Shown in pieces: positions 28,706-36,871 of a stretch of 64,000 bases of DNA. Positions within the stretch are counted from its first letter, which is position 1. Each line of letters begins with the position of its first letter. This stretch comes from Labrys sp. KNU-23 (lineage in GTDB: Bacteria; Pseudomonadota; Alphaproteobacteria; Rhizobiales; Labraceae). Both the position numbers and the translations under genes were made by a program. Where the stretch lies: positions 1,703,501-1,767,500 of the forward strand of contig NZ_CP043488.1 in NCBI RefSeq assembly GCF_008330945.1, in the 5' to 3' direction. The notes below the pieces were generated by a model. It was not told where the DNA came from and searched no databases. It saw only the letters and a list, made by a program, of their open reading frames with translations.

Positions 28706-29425
28706 CTATTGGGCGAGATAGCCGCCATCGATCACCAGTTCCGCCCCGGTCATGTAGCTCGCCTCGTCGCTGGCCAGGAACAGCACGCCGTTCGCCACCT
28801 CGATCGGCTTGCCGGCGCGCTTCATCGGGGTGGAGGCGATGACGAAGGCATTGATGTCGGAGGCCTGCGCCTGGGTGAGTGGCGTGTCGATGAAACCGGG
28901 ATGAACGGAATTCACCCGGATGCCGTCGGCGACATAGCTCATCGCCGCATTCTTGGTCATGTTGCGCACAGCGCCCTTGGTGGCGTGATAGGCGTGGGCC
29001 CCACCGACGGCGGCATTGCCCCAGATCGAGGAGAAGTTGACGATCGAGCCGCTTTTCTGCCGGCGCATGGCCGGCACCACTGCGCGCATGCCGAGAAACA
29101 CTCCCGTCTGGTTGACGGCGATGACACGCTGCCAGGCGGCAAGATCGAGTTCGTCCAAGGGCTCATAGGCGATGATACCGGCATTGTTGACCAGAATGTC
29201 GATCCGGCCATGTCGAGCAAGGATAGCCTCGACGGCCCCGGTCCAGTCTTCCTCGCGGCTGACATCGAGGCGCACGCTCTCCACGCCGGTGGCATGAGGG
29301 CGATCGGGGCCGGCGATGTCGCCAGCATAGGTGATCGCCCCCTCGCGAGCGAAGAGCTCCGCAATCTCATAGCCCATGCCGCGGGCTGCCCCCGAAACCA
29401 GGGCGACCTTGTCCTTGAGCCGCAT
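28706..29425 (-). CDS. SDR-family oxidoreductase
   Basis: A 239-residue classical short-chain dehydrogenase. Cofactor motif VSGAARGMGYEIA (residues 9-21), NNAG in ILVNNAGIIAYEP, catalytic Ser in NFSSIWG, Tyr-X3-Lys as YHATK, and the C-terminal YMTGAELVIDGGYLA. It oxidises or reduces a hydroxyl/keto group with NAD(P). It is the last gene of the minus-strand run that begins with the flavoprotein at 31648 (50 bp after the NTF2-like gene), probably acting on the same alicyclic substrate. Confidence 0.9.
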   Translation of the reverse strand: MRLKDKVALVSGAARGMGYEIAELFAREGAITYAGDIAGPDRPHATGVESVRLDVSREEDWTGAVEAILARHGRIDILVNNAGIIAYEPLDELDLAAWQRVIAVNQTGVFLGMRAVVPAMRRQKSGSIVNFSSIWGNAAVGGAHAYHATKGAVRNMTKNAAMSYVADGIRVNSVHPGFIDTPLTQAQASDINAFVIASTPMKRAGKPIEVANGVLFLASDEASYMTGAELVIDGGYLAQ

Positions 29426-29475
29426 GACCCTTCCTCCTAAATTTGATCGTTAAGTCCAAAAATAGACGTCCGACG

Positions 29476-29937
29476 CTACCGACCAAGCCAGGGGTAGCGG
29501 GCACTGTCCTTCCCGGCGTAATCGGGATCGAGATAGATGAAGCAGCGCTGGATTTTCCAGTCGCGGATCTCGAAGACGTCGCACCAGCGCCCCGCACCCC
29601 AATCCGGCACGCCGGCTCGCCAGGGACCGTCCATGTGCTCGCCATGGCTGGTGCCCTCGCAGACGATGACATCACCGCCCGAAAACACCCAGTTGAAGGC
29701 GGCATAATGGTGGACGATGCTCTTCAGCGTGCCGCCGACATCGCCGAACAGGCGTCCGATTGCCTCCTTGCCGTCGGCGAGGCCCCATTTGGGGAAATAG
29801 ACCTGCGCATCCTCGGCGAAGAGGTCGAGGATGGAGCCGCCATCCGAGGTGACGCCGGCCCTGTCGAAGGCCTTGAGATATTCGAGGGCGACGGATTTGC
29901 GTTGTTCGTCCGTCATGGTTTGCCGGGTCAGGGCCAT
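29476..29937 (-). CDS. NTF2/SnoaL-like domain protein
   Basis: A 153-residue single-domain protein with the NTF2-like cone fold pattern: SVALEYLKAFDRAG, SILDLFAEDAQVYFPKWG, GKEAIGRLF and a C-terminal strand WKIQRCFIYLDPDYAG. Such proteins act as ketosteroid-isomerase-type isomerases, dehydratases or ring hydroxylase subunits. ATG 29937 has AGGGAGA upstream. It is 25 bp downstream of the flavoprotein stop, clearly co-transcribed, which favours an enzymatic role on that flavoprotein's substrate or product. Confidence 0.75.
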   Translation of the reverse strand: MALTRQTMTDEQRKSVALEYLKAFDRAGVTSDGGSILDLFAEDAQVYFPKWGLADGKEAIGRLFGDVGGTLKSIVHHYAAFNWVFSGGDVIVCEGTSHGEHMDGPWRAGVPDWGAGRWCDVFEIRDWKIQRCFIYLDPDYAGKDSARYPWLGR

Positions 29938-29962
29938 CGGCGTTTTCTCCCTTGTCGATGCT

Positions 29963-31648
29963 TCATTCGGCTGCGATCTTGCCCGCCGCCGTCTTGACGG
30001 GCTCGAGATGGGCCCTCCTTGCGGCGAGATAGGCGTAGGCGAGGATGGGGCCGAGCGTGCCGCCGCCGGCCCAATAGGCCCGCGCCGAGGCCGAGGCGAC
30101 GCAATTGCCGACACCGTAAAGGCCGGGAATGGGCTGGTCCTCGTCGTCGAGCACCTGCCCCTCCGGCGAGGTCTTCGGCCCGCCCTTGGTGTCGAGATTG
30201 CCGCCGCTCAGCAGGGCCGCATAGAACGGGCCCGATTTGGCGATGGGGTACATGGTCGGGTTCTTGCCGGCCGGCTCGGCCACCGGGCCGTTGAAGAGCT
30301 GCTCGACCGGCCGCTCCCCGCGCCGGAAGTCGAGATCCCGGCCACTCTCGGCAAAGCCGTTGAAGCGGTCGATGGTGGTGCTCAGCGTGGCGGCGAAATC
30401 CGCGGAAAGGCTAAGGCCGCCAATATTGTCGGCGTGGCGGGCCAGGCGCTCGGCGATGCCGGCTGAGAGCCCTTCCAGCGTATCGGCCTTGACGACATGA
30501 GCATCATCGGCGCCGGGCGGCACGATGAAGCGGCCATATTCATCACTGGCGCTATGATCCTGGCTGCGCTGGTCCCAGATCGCGAACAGCACGAGATTGG
30601 GATATTCGCCCTTGGCGGCATCCCATTGGAAGAAAGCCTGCGCGGATTCGTTGTAGGCGAGCTTCTCATTGGTGACGCGCCGGCCCTGTCGGTCGACATA
30701 GATCATCGAGTCGCCCGAGGGCGAGAAGGTGCCGATCAGGCCAGGATCACGATTGAGCGCCTTTTCCAGCACGATCGGGCACATCCAGGCATAGTTCATG
30801 TTGCGCAACTGCCCGCCGGCCGCCGCGCCGATCCGGACGAAATCGCCCTCGTTGGAAACGGCAGCGCAGCCGCCGAACACCGGGGCGGCGAGGAAATTGC
30901 GCCGCATCTCGGCATCATGGGTGAAACCGCCGCTGGCGAAGATCACGGCTTTGCGGGCCCTCACCGTGGTCAGGCGCCCGTCAATGTCGGTTGACTGCAC
31001 GCCGTTCACCGCCCCGTCATCGCCTCGGGTGAGGCGCTGGACCCGCATGCCGGTACGGATTTCGATGCCATCGCGCCTCGCGGTGGCGGACATCGTGCGG
31101 ATTGCGACCTCGCCGCCGTCGGACATGCTGTCCTTGGCGCCCTTGGGCAGCAGCACCCGGCCTTTCGGCGCCTTGTCCTCGCCGAATTCGGCCCAGTAGT
31201 CCGGAACATCGGGGCAATGGCGATATTCGAGCGCACCCTTCTCGGCCAGGAGTTCGGCTGCCGTCGAGGCGTTGTTGTAGAAGGCCTCGCACATGGCATA
31301 GTCCCATGGGTCGAGGCCGAAGGTCGGATGATCGGCGACATAGCGCTCGGGCCGCGCCAGGCGCGCCATGTAGCGGATGCAATCGGGTTTGGGGTCGGCA
31401 ATGCCGAGCGCCTGCATCGCCTTGTTGTTGGGCACCCAGTACCAGAAGGCCGCCTTGCGCGTGGTGCCACCGAGTTCCGGCGCCTTTTCGAGCAGGACGA
31501 CCTCGTTGCCCTCCCAGCGCGCGAAGAGCGCGGAAGCAAGCCCGCCGGCACCGCCGCCGACCACCACGATATCGGTTTCGACATCGAAATCGGCCGCGGT
31601 CACCGGCTTGGCGCTGGCACGGGCCGGCAATTTCATGGATGCAGTCAT
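29963..31648 (-). CDS. FAD-binding dehydrogenase, 3-ketosteroid-dehydrogenase-like
   Basis: A 561-residue FAD_binding_2-family flavoprotein: DIVVVGGGAGGLASALFARWEG (about residues 26-47), KAPELGGTTRKAAFWYWVPNN, KAVIFASGGFTHDAEMRRNF, and the C-terminal PIPGLYGVGNCVASASARAYWAGGGTLGP. This arrangement occurs in 3-ketosteroid-delta-1-dehydrogenases and fumarate-reductase-like enzymes that introduce or remove a C=C next to a carbonyl. ATG 31648 is chosen because GGGGAGGAC lies just upstream; the open frame to 32062 is a shadow. Substrate inferred as a cyclic ketone; confidence in family high, in substrate low. Confidence 0.88.
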   Translation of the reverse strand: MTASMKLPARASAKPVTAADFDVETDIVVVGGGAGGLASALFARWEGNEVVLLEKAPELGGTTRKAAFWYWVPNNKAMQALGIADPKPDCIRYMARLARPERYVADHPTFGLDPWDYAMCEAFYNNASTAAELLAEKGALEYRHCPDVPDYWAEFGEDKAPKGRVLLPKGAKDSMSDGGEVAIRTMSATARRDGIEIRTGMRVQRLTRGDDGAVNGVQSTDIDGRLTTVRARKAVIFASGGFTHDAEMRRNFLAAPVFGGCAAVSNEGDFVRIGAAAGGQLRNMNYAWMCPIVLEKALNRDPGLIGTFSPSGDSMIYVDRQGRRVTNEKLAYNESAQAFFQWDAAKGEYPNLVLFAIWDQRSQDHSASDEYGRFIVPPGADDAHVVKADTLEGLSAGIAERLARHADNIGGLSLSADFAATLSTTIDRFNGFAESGRDLDFRRGERPVEQLFNGPVAEPAGKNPTMYPIAKSGPFYAALLSGGNLDTKGGPKTSPEGQVLDDEDQPIPGLYGVGNCVASASARAYWAGGGTLGPILAYAYLAARRAHLEPVKTAAGKIAAE

Positions 31649-31976
31649 GCGCGTCCTCCCCTCTCCCGGCCCGCTTGAAGCGCTGGGCCGCCGAACATCG
31701 CGGTCTGTCGCGGACAAGCCGCTCGACCGTTGCGTACAGGCTGCCGGAAATCGGGCGCCGGCGTCTTTCACGATCAGGGCGTTACAAAAACTGATCAGGC
31801 CAACGGAAAGGCAAATGTGCGAATAACGCACGCAGGTGCGAATATTGCACCCAACGCAATTTCCTGGCAGTATCCGCGCGTTTGAATGTAGCCGGTCCGG
31901 CATCAAGATCGGATGGCTGCCGGGAAGCGCTCGAAACGCAGGTGCGCCCGCGAGGGCACGCCGGATGGGGGACGCC

Positions 31977-32822
31977 ATGGACACCCCGCAATGCCTCGCC
32001 GCCATGATGAACACGGGCGGCGCCCAAGCCGAATGCGCGCTCTGGCATCTTGAGCCCGCCAAGCCCTATCGGCTGTCATTCGAGAACGAGGCCGATGTGG
32101 TCTGCCTCCTGCTCGGCGCAATCGAGGCGAAGACGGGCTATGACGGGCGCAGCCCATCCGCGATGCGTTTCGATGCCCTGACGGCCGCCTTCCATCCCGC
32201 CGGCGGCCGCGTGGCGGTCGAGGCCAGCGCCGTGTCCGCGGGCTTTGCCGCCTTCCGCTTTGCGCCCGAACTCCAGCACAAACTGCTGGGCGCGGACTAT
32301 CGCCTCGCCCCCATCCCCACCAGCATCGACAACATCGCCTCCCCATCGATTGCCGGCCTGGTGGCCTATGCGCGCACCCTGTTCAATGCCTCGTCACAGC
32401 CCGACAGCATCGCCGTGGAGGCCGTTTCGCAACTTGCCCTGGTGGATGTCTTCCGCTCGCTGCGCGCATTTGCCAGCAGGACGGCATGTGGTCCGCTTTC
32501 GGATCGCGAATATGCCCGTCTTCGCGAGCATATCGACGCCAATATCGCCGAACGGCTGAGCCTGGCCGAGCTGTCCGATCTGCTCGACCTGCCGGTGATC
32601 ACATTGCGGCGCCGCTTCCAGCGCAAAGCCGGCCTGCCCCTGCACCAGTTTGTCCTGGAGCGGCGCGTGCAGATCGCGCAACATCAGCTCGCCGCGACCT
32701 CGGCGCCACTGCGGGAGATCGCCGCCAGTTGCGGCTTTGCCTCCCAGCAGCACATGACGAGTGCCTTCAGCCGGCGGCTGGGGCTGACGCCGTTGGCATG
32801 GCGCGAACGCGCGCGAACGTGA
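31977..32822 (+). CDS. AraC-family transcriptional regulator
   Basis: About 281 residues from ATG 31977 (GGGGGAC upstream). An upstream in-frame ATG at 31965 and a GTG at 31836 are also possible. The C-terminal 100 residues form the double-HTH AraC domain (LREHIDANIAERLSLAELSDLLDLPVITLRRRFQRKAGLPLHQFVLERRV...IAASCGFASQQHMTSAFSRRLGLTPLAWR). The N-terminal sensor region is not recognisable. It is divergent from the flavoprotein operon, so likely its regulator. Confidence 0.88.
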   Translation: MDTPQCLAAMMNTGGAQAECALWHLEPAKPYRLSFENEADVVCLLLGAIEAKTGYDGRSPSAMRFDALTAAFHPAGGRVAVEASAVSAGFAAFRFAPELQHKLLGADYRLAPIPTSIDNIASPSIAGLVAYARTLFNASSQPDSIAVEAVSQLALVDVFRSLRAFASRTACGPLSDREYARLREHIDANIAERLSLAELSDLLDLPVITLRRRFQRKAGLPLHQFVLERRVQIAQHQLAATSAPLREIAASCGFASQQHMTSAFSRRLGLTPLAWRERART

Positions 32823-32846
32823 ACACGGGACTTGCTGCCGCGCCAG

Positions 32847-33614
32847 TCAGGCCAACACCTGCCGCAATTGCGCCTGCACATCGAGCAGGAGCGGCAGGAC
32901 TTCCGCCTTCAAGCGCGCAGTGGAGGCCCGGGCAGCCTGGGCGCCGGTGTTCAGGGCCGCGACAACCCGCCCGCCCGTCGTGACGATCGGCACGGCGATC
33001 GAGCGCAGGCCGAGTTCGAGCTCCTGGTCCACGAGGGCGTAGCCGCACCGGCGTACTTTTTCGAGCTCGGCCATGAGATCGTCGACATCGGTCAGTGTCC
33101 TTGGCGTCATCGCCGGCCGTTCGCTGCCCTCGAGCAAGGCCCGCGCCTCTTCGGGCGGCAGGGCGGCGAGCAGGACCCGGCCCATGGATGAACAATAGGC
33201 CGGCAGGCGGCTGCCGATATTGAGGGCGACCGACATCACCCGCTTTTGGGCAGCACGCGCGACATAGATCACGTCGCTTCCGTCCATGATGGCGGCGGAA
33301 GCGCTTTCCTGCGTGGTTTCGGATAGCCTTTCGAGGAAGGGCTGCAGGCGCCTTGGCAATGGCGCGGCGGAAAGATAGGCATAGCCTAGGCGCAGCACGC
33401 GCGGCGTCAAGGCGAACAAGCGGCCATCCGTGCTGGCATAGCCCCCCTTGAGCAGGGTAAGAAGGCAGCGACGCGCCGTTGCCCTGTCGAGTCCGGTCAG
33501 GCGGCTGACATCGGCGATCGAAAGGGCTTCATGGTCTTCGTCGAAAGCTTCGATGACCGAGAGCCCCTTGGCGAAGCCCCCCATCATGTCGCCGTCCTTC
33601 TCCACATTCGCCAT
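32847..33614 (-). CDS. IclR-family regulator, PcaR/PobR-like
   Basis: A 255-residue IclR protein with an N-terminal winged HTH (GGFAKGLSVIEAFDEDHEALSIADVSRLTGLDRATARRCLLTLLKGGY) and the effector-binding domain (RLPAYCSSMGRVLLAALPPEEAR, CGYALVDQELELGLRSIAVPI). The PcaR/PobR branch senses protocatechuate-pathway intermediates such as 3-oxoadipate, which is the end product of the hydroxyquinol route here. Two PcaR-like 15-bp sites lie just upstream of its start. Confidence 0.9.
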   Translation of the reverse strand: MANVEKDGDMMGGFAKGLSVIEAFDEDHEALSIADVSRLTGLDRATARRCLLTLLKGGYASTDGRLFALTPRVLRLGYAYLSAAPLPRRLQPFLERLSETTQESASAAIMDGSDVIYVARAAQKRVMSVALNIGSRLPAYCSSMGRVLLAALPPEEARALLEGSERPAMTPRTLTDVDDLMAELEKVRRCGYALVDQELELGLRSIAVPIVTTGGRVVAALNTGAQAARASTARLKAEVLPLLLDVQAQLRQVLA

Positions 33615-33625
33615 CCGGCATCTCC

Positions 33626-33659
33626 GTTCGAATATCGAACGTATACTCGACTATCGCAC
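33626..33659. promoter_or_regulatory. Tandem PcaR-like IclR operators
   Basis: GTTCGAATATCGAAC at 33626-33640 is a perfect 6-3-6 palindrome. ACTCGACTATCGCAC follows at 33645-33659. Both resemble the 15-bp site GTTCGATAATCGCAC that I recall for Pseudomonas PcaR. They are 12 bp upstream of the IclR start, suggesting autoregulation. Confidence 0.6.
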
Positions 33660-33788
33660 CAGGCGAGCGAAATTGGTGAGGATGCAATGCAGGGGACAGG
33701 AACGAATGCGCGCTGACGGCGCGCCGTATGGGCCATCAGAACCGGGCGAACGGAGAACATGCAATCGCAGTGAGCGCGCGTCCGGCAA

Positions 33789-34727
33789 TCAGGGATGCTC
33801 GCTACGCCCTTGCTCGGGCATGATGCCTGTTGGCAAGTTGAAACCGTCGGAGAGGGATTTCATGAGGAAATCGATGAAGACCCTGAGCTTGTACGGCAGG
33901 TAGCGCGTCGGCGGAAACATCGCGTGGATCGACATTTCAGGCGCATGATAATCCGACAACACCTCCCTGAGAGTGCCGTCGCGCAAGCAGGAGTCGACGA
34001 TAAAACTGGGAAGGAGCGCAATGCCGCGCCCTTCGACGGCGATGTCGCGCAGCACTTCCCCGTTGTTGCTGCACAGGCACCACGACACCGGTACCCAATG
34101 ATCACCGTCCTTGCCGGTGAGCTTCCACTGCGCACCGGTTTCAAGATAGCCATAGTGCAGGCCAGCGTGGTCTCGCAGGTCCCTTGGATGCCGAGGAATG
34201 CCCCTCTCTTCCAGATAGGCCGGGGATGCGCATATGATCCGCGGCGCCGACGCGATTTCATGGCTCACGAGATTGGGCGGCGGCGAATCCGTCAAGCGGA
34301 TCGTGACGTCGAAGCCTTCCTGCACCGTATCCAATTGCTGATCGCTCAGGACCAGCTGGATCTGGAGGTCGGGATGCCGGGCCATGAACTGGCCGATCAA
34401 CCGTCCCAGAAACATCGTCCCGAACGACATCGGCGCATTGACACGCAACAGCCCCCGAGCTTCGACCTGAAACTGCGATAGCGAGGTTTCGGCGTCTTCG
34501 ATCTCGGCGAGGATGGCCAGGCAGCGCTCGTAATAACGCATCCCGACTTCGGTTGGTGCCGCGCTCTGCGTAGTGCGATTAAGCAATTGCACACCGAGTT
34601 CGATCTCGAGATCGATGACATATTTGCTGACGGCGGACCGGGAAAGGCGCAGCTCTCTCGCCGCTTCGCTGAAGCTGCCATGGTTCACGACCCTCGTGAA
34701 CGCCTTCATATTGGTCAGTTTGTCCAA
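33789..34727 (-). CDS. LysR-family regulator, CrgA-like
   Basis: A 312-residue LTTR. TTG 34727 is chosen because GGAGG lies 6 nt upstream and it gives the canonical beginning MDKLTNMKAFTRVVNHGSFSEAARELRLSR; the ATG at 34751 has no such signal. HTH at residues 15-50, followed by a substrate domain (RGLLRVNAPMSFGTMFLGRLIGQFMARHPDLQIQL). It is divergent from the esterase gene at 35080, so it is the likely regulator of the 35-39 kb gene run. Confidence 0.87.
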   Translation of the reverse strand: MDKLTNMKAFTRVVNHGSFSEAARELRLSRSAVSKYVIDLEIELGVQLLNRTTQSAAPTEVGMRYYERCLAILAEIEDAETSLSQFQVEARGLLRVNAPMSFGTMFLGRLIGQFMARHPDLQIQLVLSDQQLDTVQEGFDVTIRLTDSPPPNLVSHEIASAPRIICASPAYLEERGIPRHPRDLRDHAGLHYGYLETGAQWKLTGKDGDHWVPVSWCLCSNNGEVLRDIAVEGRGIALLPSFIVDSCLRDGTLREVLSDYHAPEMSIHAMFPPTRYLPYKLRVFIDFLMKSLSDGFNLPTGIMPEQGRSEHP

Positions 34728-35079
34728 GCGTGCCTCCGCAGGTTGCCGCACAAACCATCAGCACTCGGTCAACGCCCGTCAGCTTGTCGCCATATCGTGG
34801 ACAAATACGCCATACGATTTGATATTGTCAATGCATCGGAACGAAACTATCGTCCATTGCATGAGATGAAGATTGCATTCGCAAGGCGCCGCGGCACATA
34901 CGCTTGGGATCAGAAGTATGATTTCTGCTGATCTCAAGTAACGGTTACGTATTGCGCCGACCGATCTGAACTTTCTTCCGCAAACGACATACCGACAATC
35001 ATCTCGTCGAACGCGACCAGCCGCGAATAACGGCTGTTTCCGCACGCGTAGCCACTTCGTTTGATGGATGGAGAGAAAC
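34728..35079. other. Divergent promoter region, LysR/esterase
   Basis: 352 bp between two divergent starts with no credible gene. It is less GC-rich than its flanks and should hold both promoters and a LysR site, but I could not identify a convincing palindrome. Confidence 0.5.
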
Positions 35080-35715
35080 ATGAGCAAAAACTACTCCATT
35101 GCAACGACGGGGGCCTCGCTGGACAAGGCCAAAGCGGCTGTCATTCTCCTGCATGGGCGCGGCGCCGCCGCCGAGAGCATGTTCGGTCTGGCCGATATCT
35201 TCGAGCAGCCCGATATCGCCTATTTTGCGCCGCAGGCGCCGGGCGGCACCTGGTATCCGTACTCATTCCTGGCCGCGCTCGATCGCAACGAACCCCATCT
35301 CTCCAGTTCTCTCGCCGAGGTCGGCAATGCCGTCTCATGGCTGCAGGGCAAGAAGCTGGACCTCGCCCGGATCGCGCTGCTCGGCTTTTCCCAAGGCGGT
35401 TGCCTGGCGCTGGAGTTCGCGGCCCGCAACGCACACCGCTACGGCGCCGTCATCGGTCTGAGCGCCGGCCTCATCGGCCCGGACAGGACGCCTCGGGACT
35501 ATGCCGGCTCGCTCGCAGATACGCCCGTCTTTCTGGGCTGCTCCGACATCGACCCGCACATCCCTGCTGAACGGGTGCGTGAAAGCAGCCGCGTGTTGTC
35601 GGCCCTCGGCGGCCAAGTCGTCGAGAGGATCTATCCGGGCATGGGCCACGAGATCAACGACGACGAAGTCGATCAGGTCCGTGCGCTCTTGTCCGCCCTC
35701 GTCGCGGCGCACTGA
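35080..35715 (+). CDS. Phospholipase/carboxylesterase-family hydrolase
   Basis: A 211-residue alpha/beta hydrolase of the carboxylesterase/phospholipase (PF02230-type) family. Oxyanion loop LLHGRGAAAE, nucleophile elbow LLGFSQGGCLAL, Asp in GCSDIDPHIP and His in YPGMGHEIND complete the triad. ATG 35080 has GGAGAG upstream. It has no signal peptide, so it is cytoplasmic. It is first gene of the LysR-controlled run and likely hydrolyses a small ester. Confidence 0.87.
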   Translation: MSKNYSIATTGASLDKAKAAVILLHGRGAAAESMFGLADIFEQPDIAYFAPQAPGGTWYPYSFLAALDRNEPHLSSSLAEVGNAVSWLQGKKLDLARIALLGFSQGGCLALEFAARNAHRYGAVIGLSAGLIGPDRTPRDYAGSLADTPVFLGCSDIDPHIPAERVRESSRVLSALGGQVVERIYPGMGHEINDDEVDQVRALLSALVAAH

Positions 35716-35782
35716 TCCCGCGGTTCATGGCGCGCGACGCGCAGCCGGCCAACCAATCCCGAGCTTTTAACGGAGACTAGAC

Positions 35783-36478
35783 ATGAGCAAACTTCACGAA
35801 GTTCTGACGCCTCAAAACAGCCAGGTCATTTTTATCGATCAGCAGCCGCAAATGGCGTTCGGGGTGCAATCGATCGACCGGCAAGTGCTGAAGAACAATG
35901 TCGTCGGCCTGGCCAAGGCCGCCAAGGCGTTCAAGGTCCCGACCACGATCACGACGGTCGAGACCGAGTCCTTCTCCGGCAACACCTATCCCGAACTGCT
36001 CGCCGTATTTCCCGAGAACCAGCTCCTCGAGCGTTCGTCGATGAACTCCTGGGACGATCAGAACGTCCGCGACGCCCTGGCGAAGAACGCCAAGGACGGC
36101 CGCAAGAAGATCGTCTGCTCGGGCCTGTGGACCGAGGTCTGCAACATGACCTTCGCACTCTCCTGCATGCATGACACCGACTATGAGATCTACATGGTTG
36201 CCGACGCCTCCGGCGCCACCTCCGCCGATGCCCAGAAATACGCCATGGATCGCCTGGTCCAGGCGGGCGTGGTGCCGGTGACATGGCAGCAGGTCCTGCT
36301 GGAATGGCAGCGCGACTGGGCGCGCAGGGACACCTATGACGCGGTGATGAACATCGTGAAGGAGCATTCCGGTGCCTACGGCATGGGCGTCGATTACGCC
36401 TACACCATGGTGCACAAGGCGCCCGAGCGCGTGAAGCACGGCGAGCGCATCGGCCCCAATCCCGCAAAGCAGGCCTGA
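35783..36478 (+). CDS. Isochorismatase-like cysteine hydrolase (YcaC type)
   Basis: A 231-residue isochorismatase-superfamily protein. Catalytic-type Asp in VIFIDQQPQMAF (about residue 19) and Cys in CSGLWTEVCNMTFAL (about residue 118) are present, with the superfamily's cis-peptide-type loop before the Cys. Members hydrolyse amides, N-carbamoyl compounds or isochorismate. It lies 67 bp after the esterase, and its gene partners suggest an amide or ester xenobiotic-like substrate. Confidence 0.85.
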   Translation: MSKLHEVLTPQNSQVIFIDQQPQMAFGVQSIDRQVLKNNVVGLAKAAKAFKVPTTITTVETESFSGNTYPELLAVFPENQLLERSSMNSWDDQNVRDALAKNAKDGRKKIVCSGLWTEVCNMTFALSCMHDTDYEIYMVADASGATSADAQKYAMDRLVQAGVVPVTWQQVLLEWQRDWARRDTYDAVMNIVKEHSGAYGMGVDYAYTMVHKAPERVKHGERIGPNPAKQA

Positions 36479-36523
36479 ACCACCCGCCCCTCCCCGCTGC
36501 AATCCGGAAGGGTCGGAGGGTCA

Positions 36524-36556
36524 TGGGCGACGGAGCGCGCACCGCGCCGTCGCCCA
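36524..36556. other. Hairpin between hydrolase and XapX genes
   Basis: A 10-bp perfect inverted repeat (TGGGCGACGG / CCGTCGCCCA) with a 13-nt loop and no T tract. It lies 40 bp before the XapX start and may be an mRNA processing or stability element. Confidence 0.45.
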
Positions 36557-36595
36557 AAGGCTCACGCACGGCTCCGGTCTCAGGGAAGCTATCTG

Positions 36596-36871
36596 ATGAA
36601 ACTCTATCTCGTCTCTTTGGGCGCCGGCCTGCTGGTCGGTTTGATCTACAGCCTTCTGGATGTCCGCTCGCCCGCGCCTCCGGTCGTCGCGCTCGTCGGT
36701 CTCCTGGGCATTCTGGTTGGTGAACAGATCATCCCGGTCAGCAAGCAGCTGATCTCCGGCAAGGCCTTCGCCTCCGCCTGCGACAAGAGCCATGCCGTCA
36801 CCCATGTCTTCGGCCAGCTGCCGGGCCGCCACATCGCGCAGGCCTCCGAAACATCGAAGGAAAAGACCTGA
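36596..36871 (+). CDS. XapX domain small membrane protein
   Basis: A 91-residue protein with two hydrophobic helices (YLVSLGAGLLVGLIYSLLDV and VVALVGLLGILVGEQI) separated by the RSPAPP turn, the hallmark of the XapX (DUF1427) family. Molecular function is unknown. The C-terminal 35 residues are soluble and contain one Cys and two His. Its stop overlaps the amidohydrolase ATG (ATGA), so production of the two is coupled. Confidence 0.87.
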   Translation: MKLYLVSLGAGLLVGLIYSLLDVRSPAPPVVALVGLLGILVGEQIIPVSKQLISGKAFASACDKSHAVTHVFGQLPGRHIAQASETSKEKT

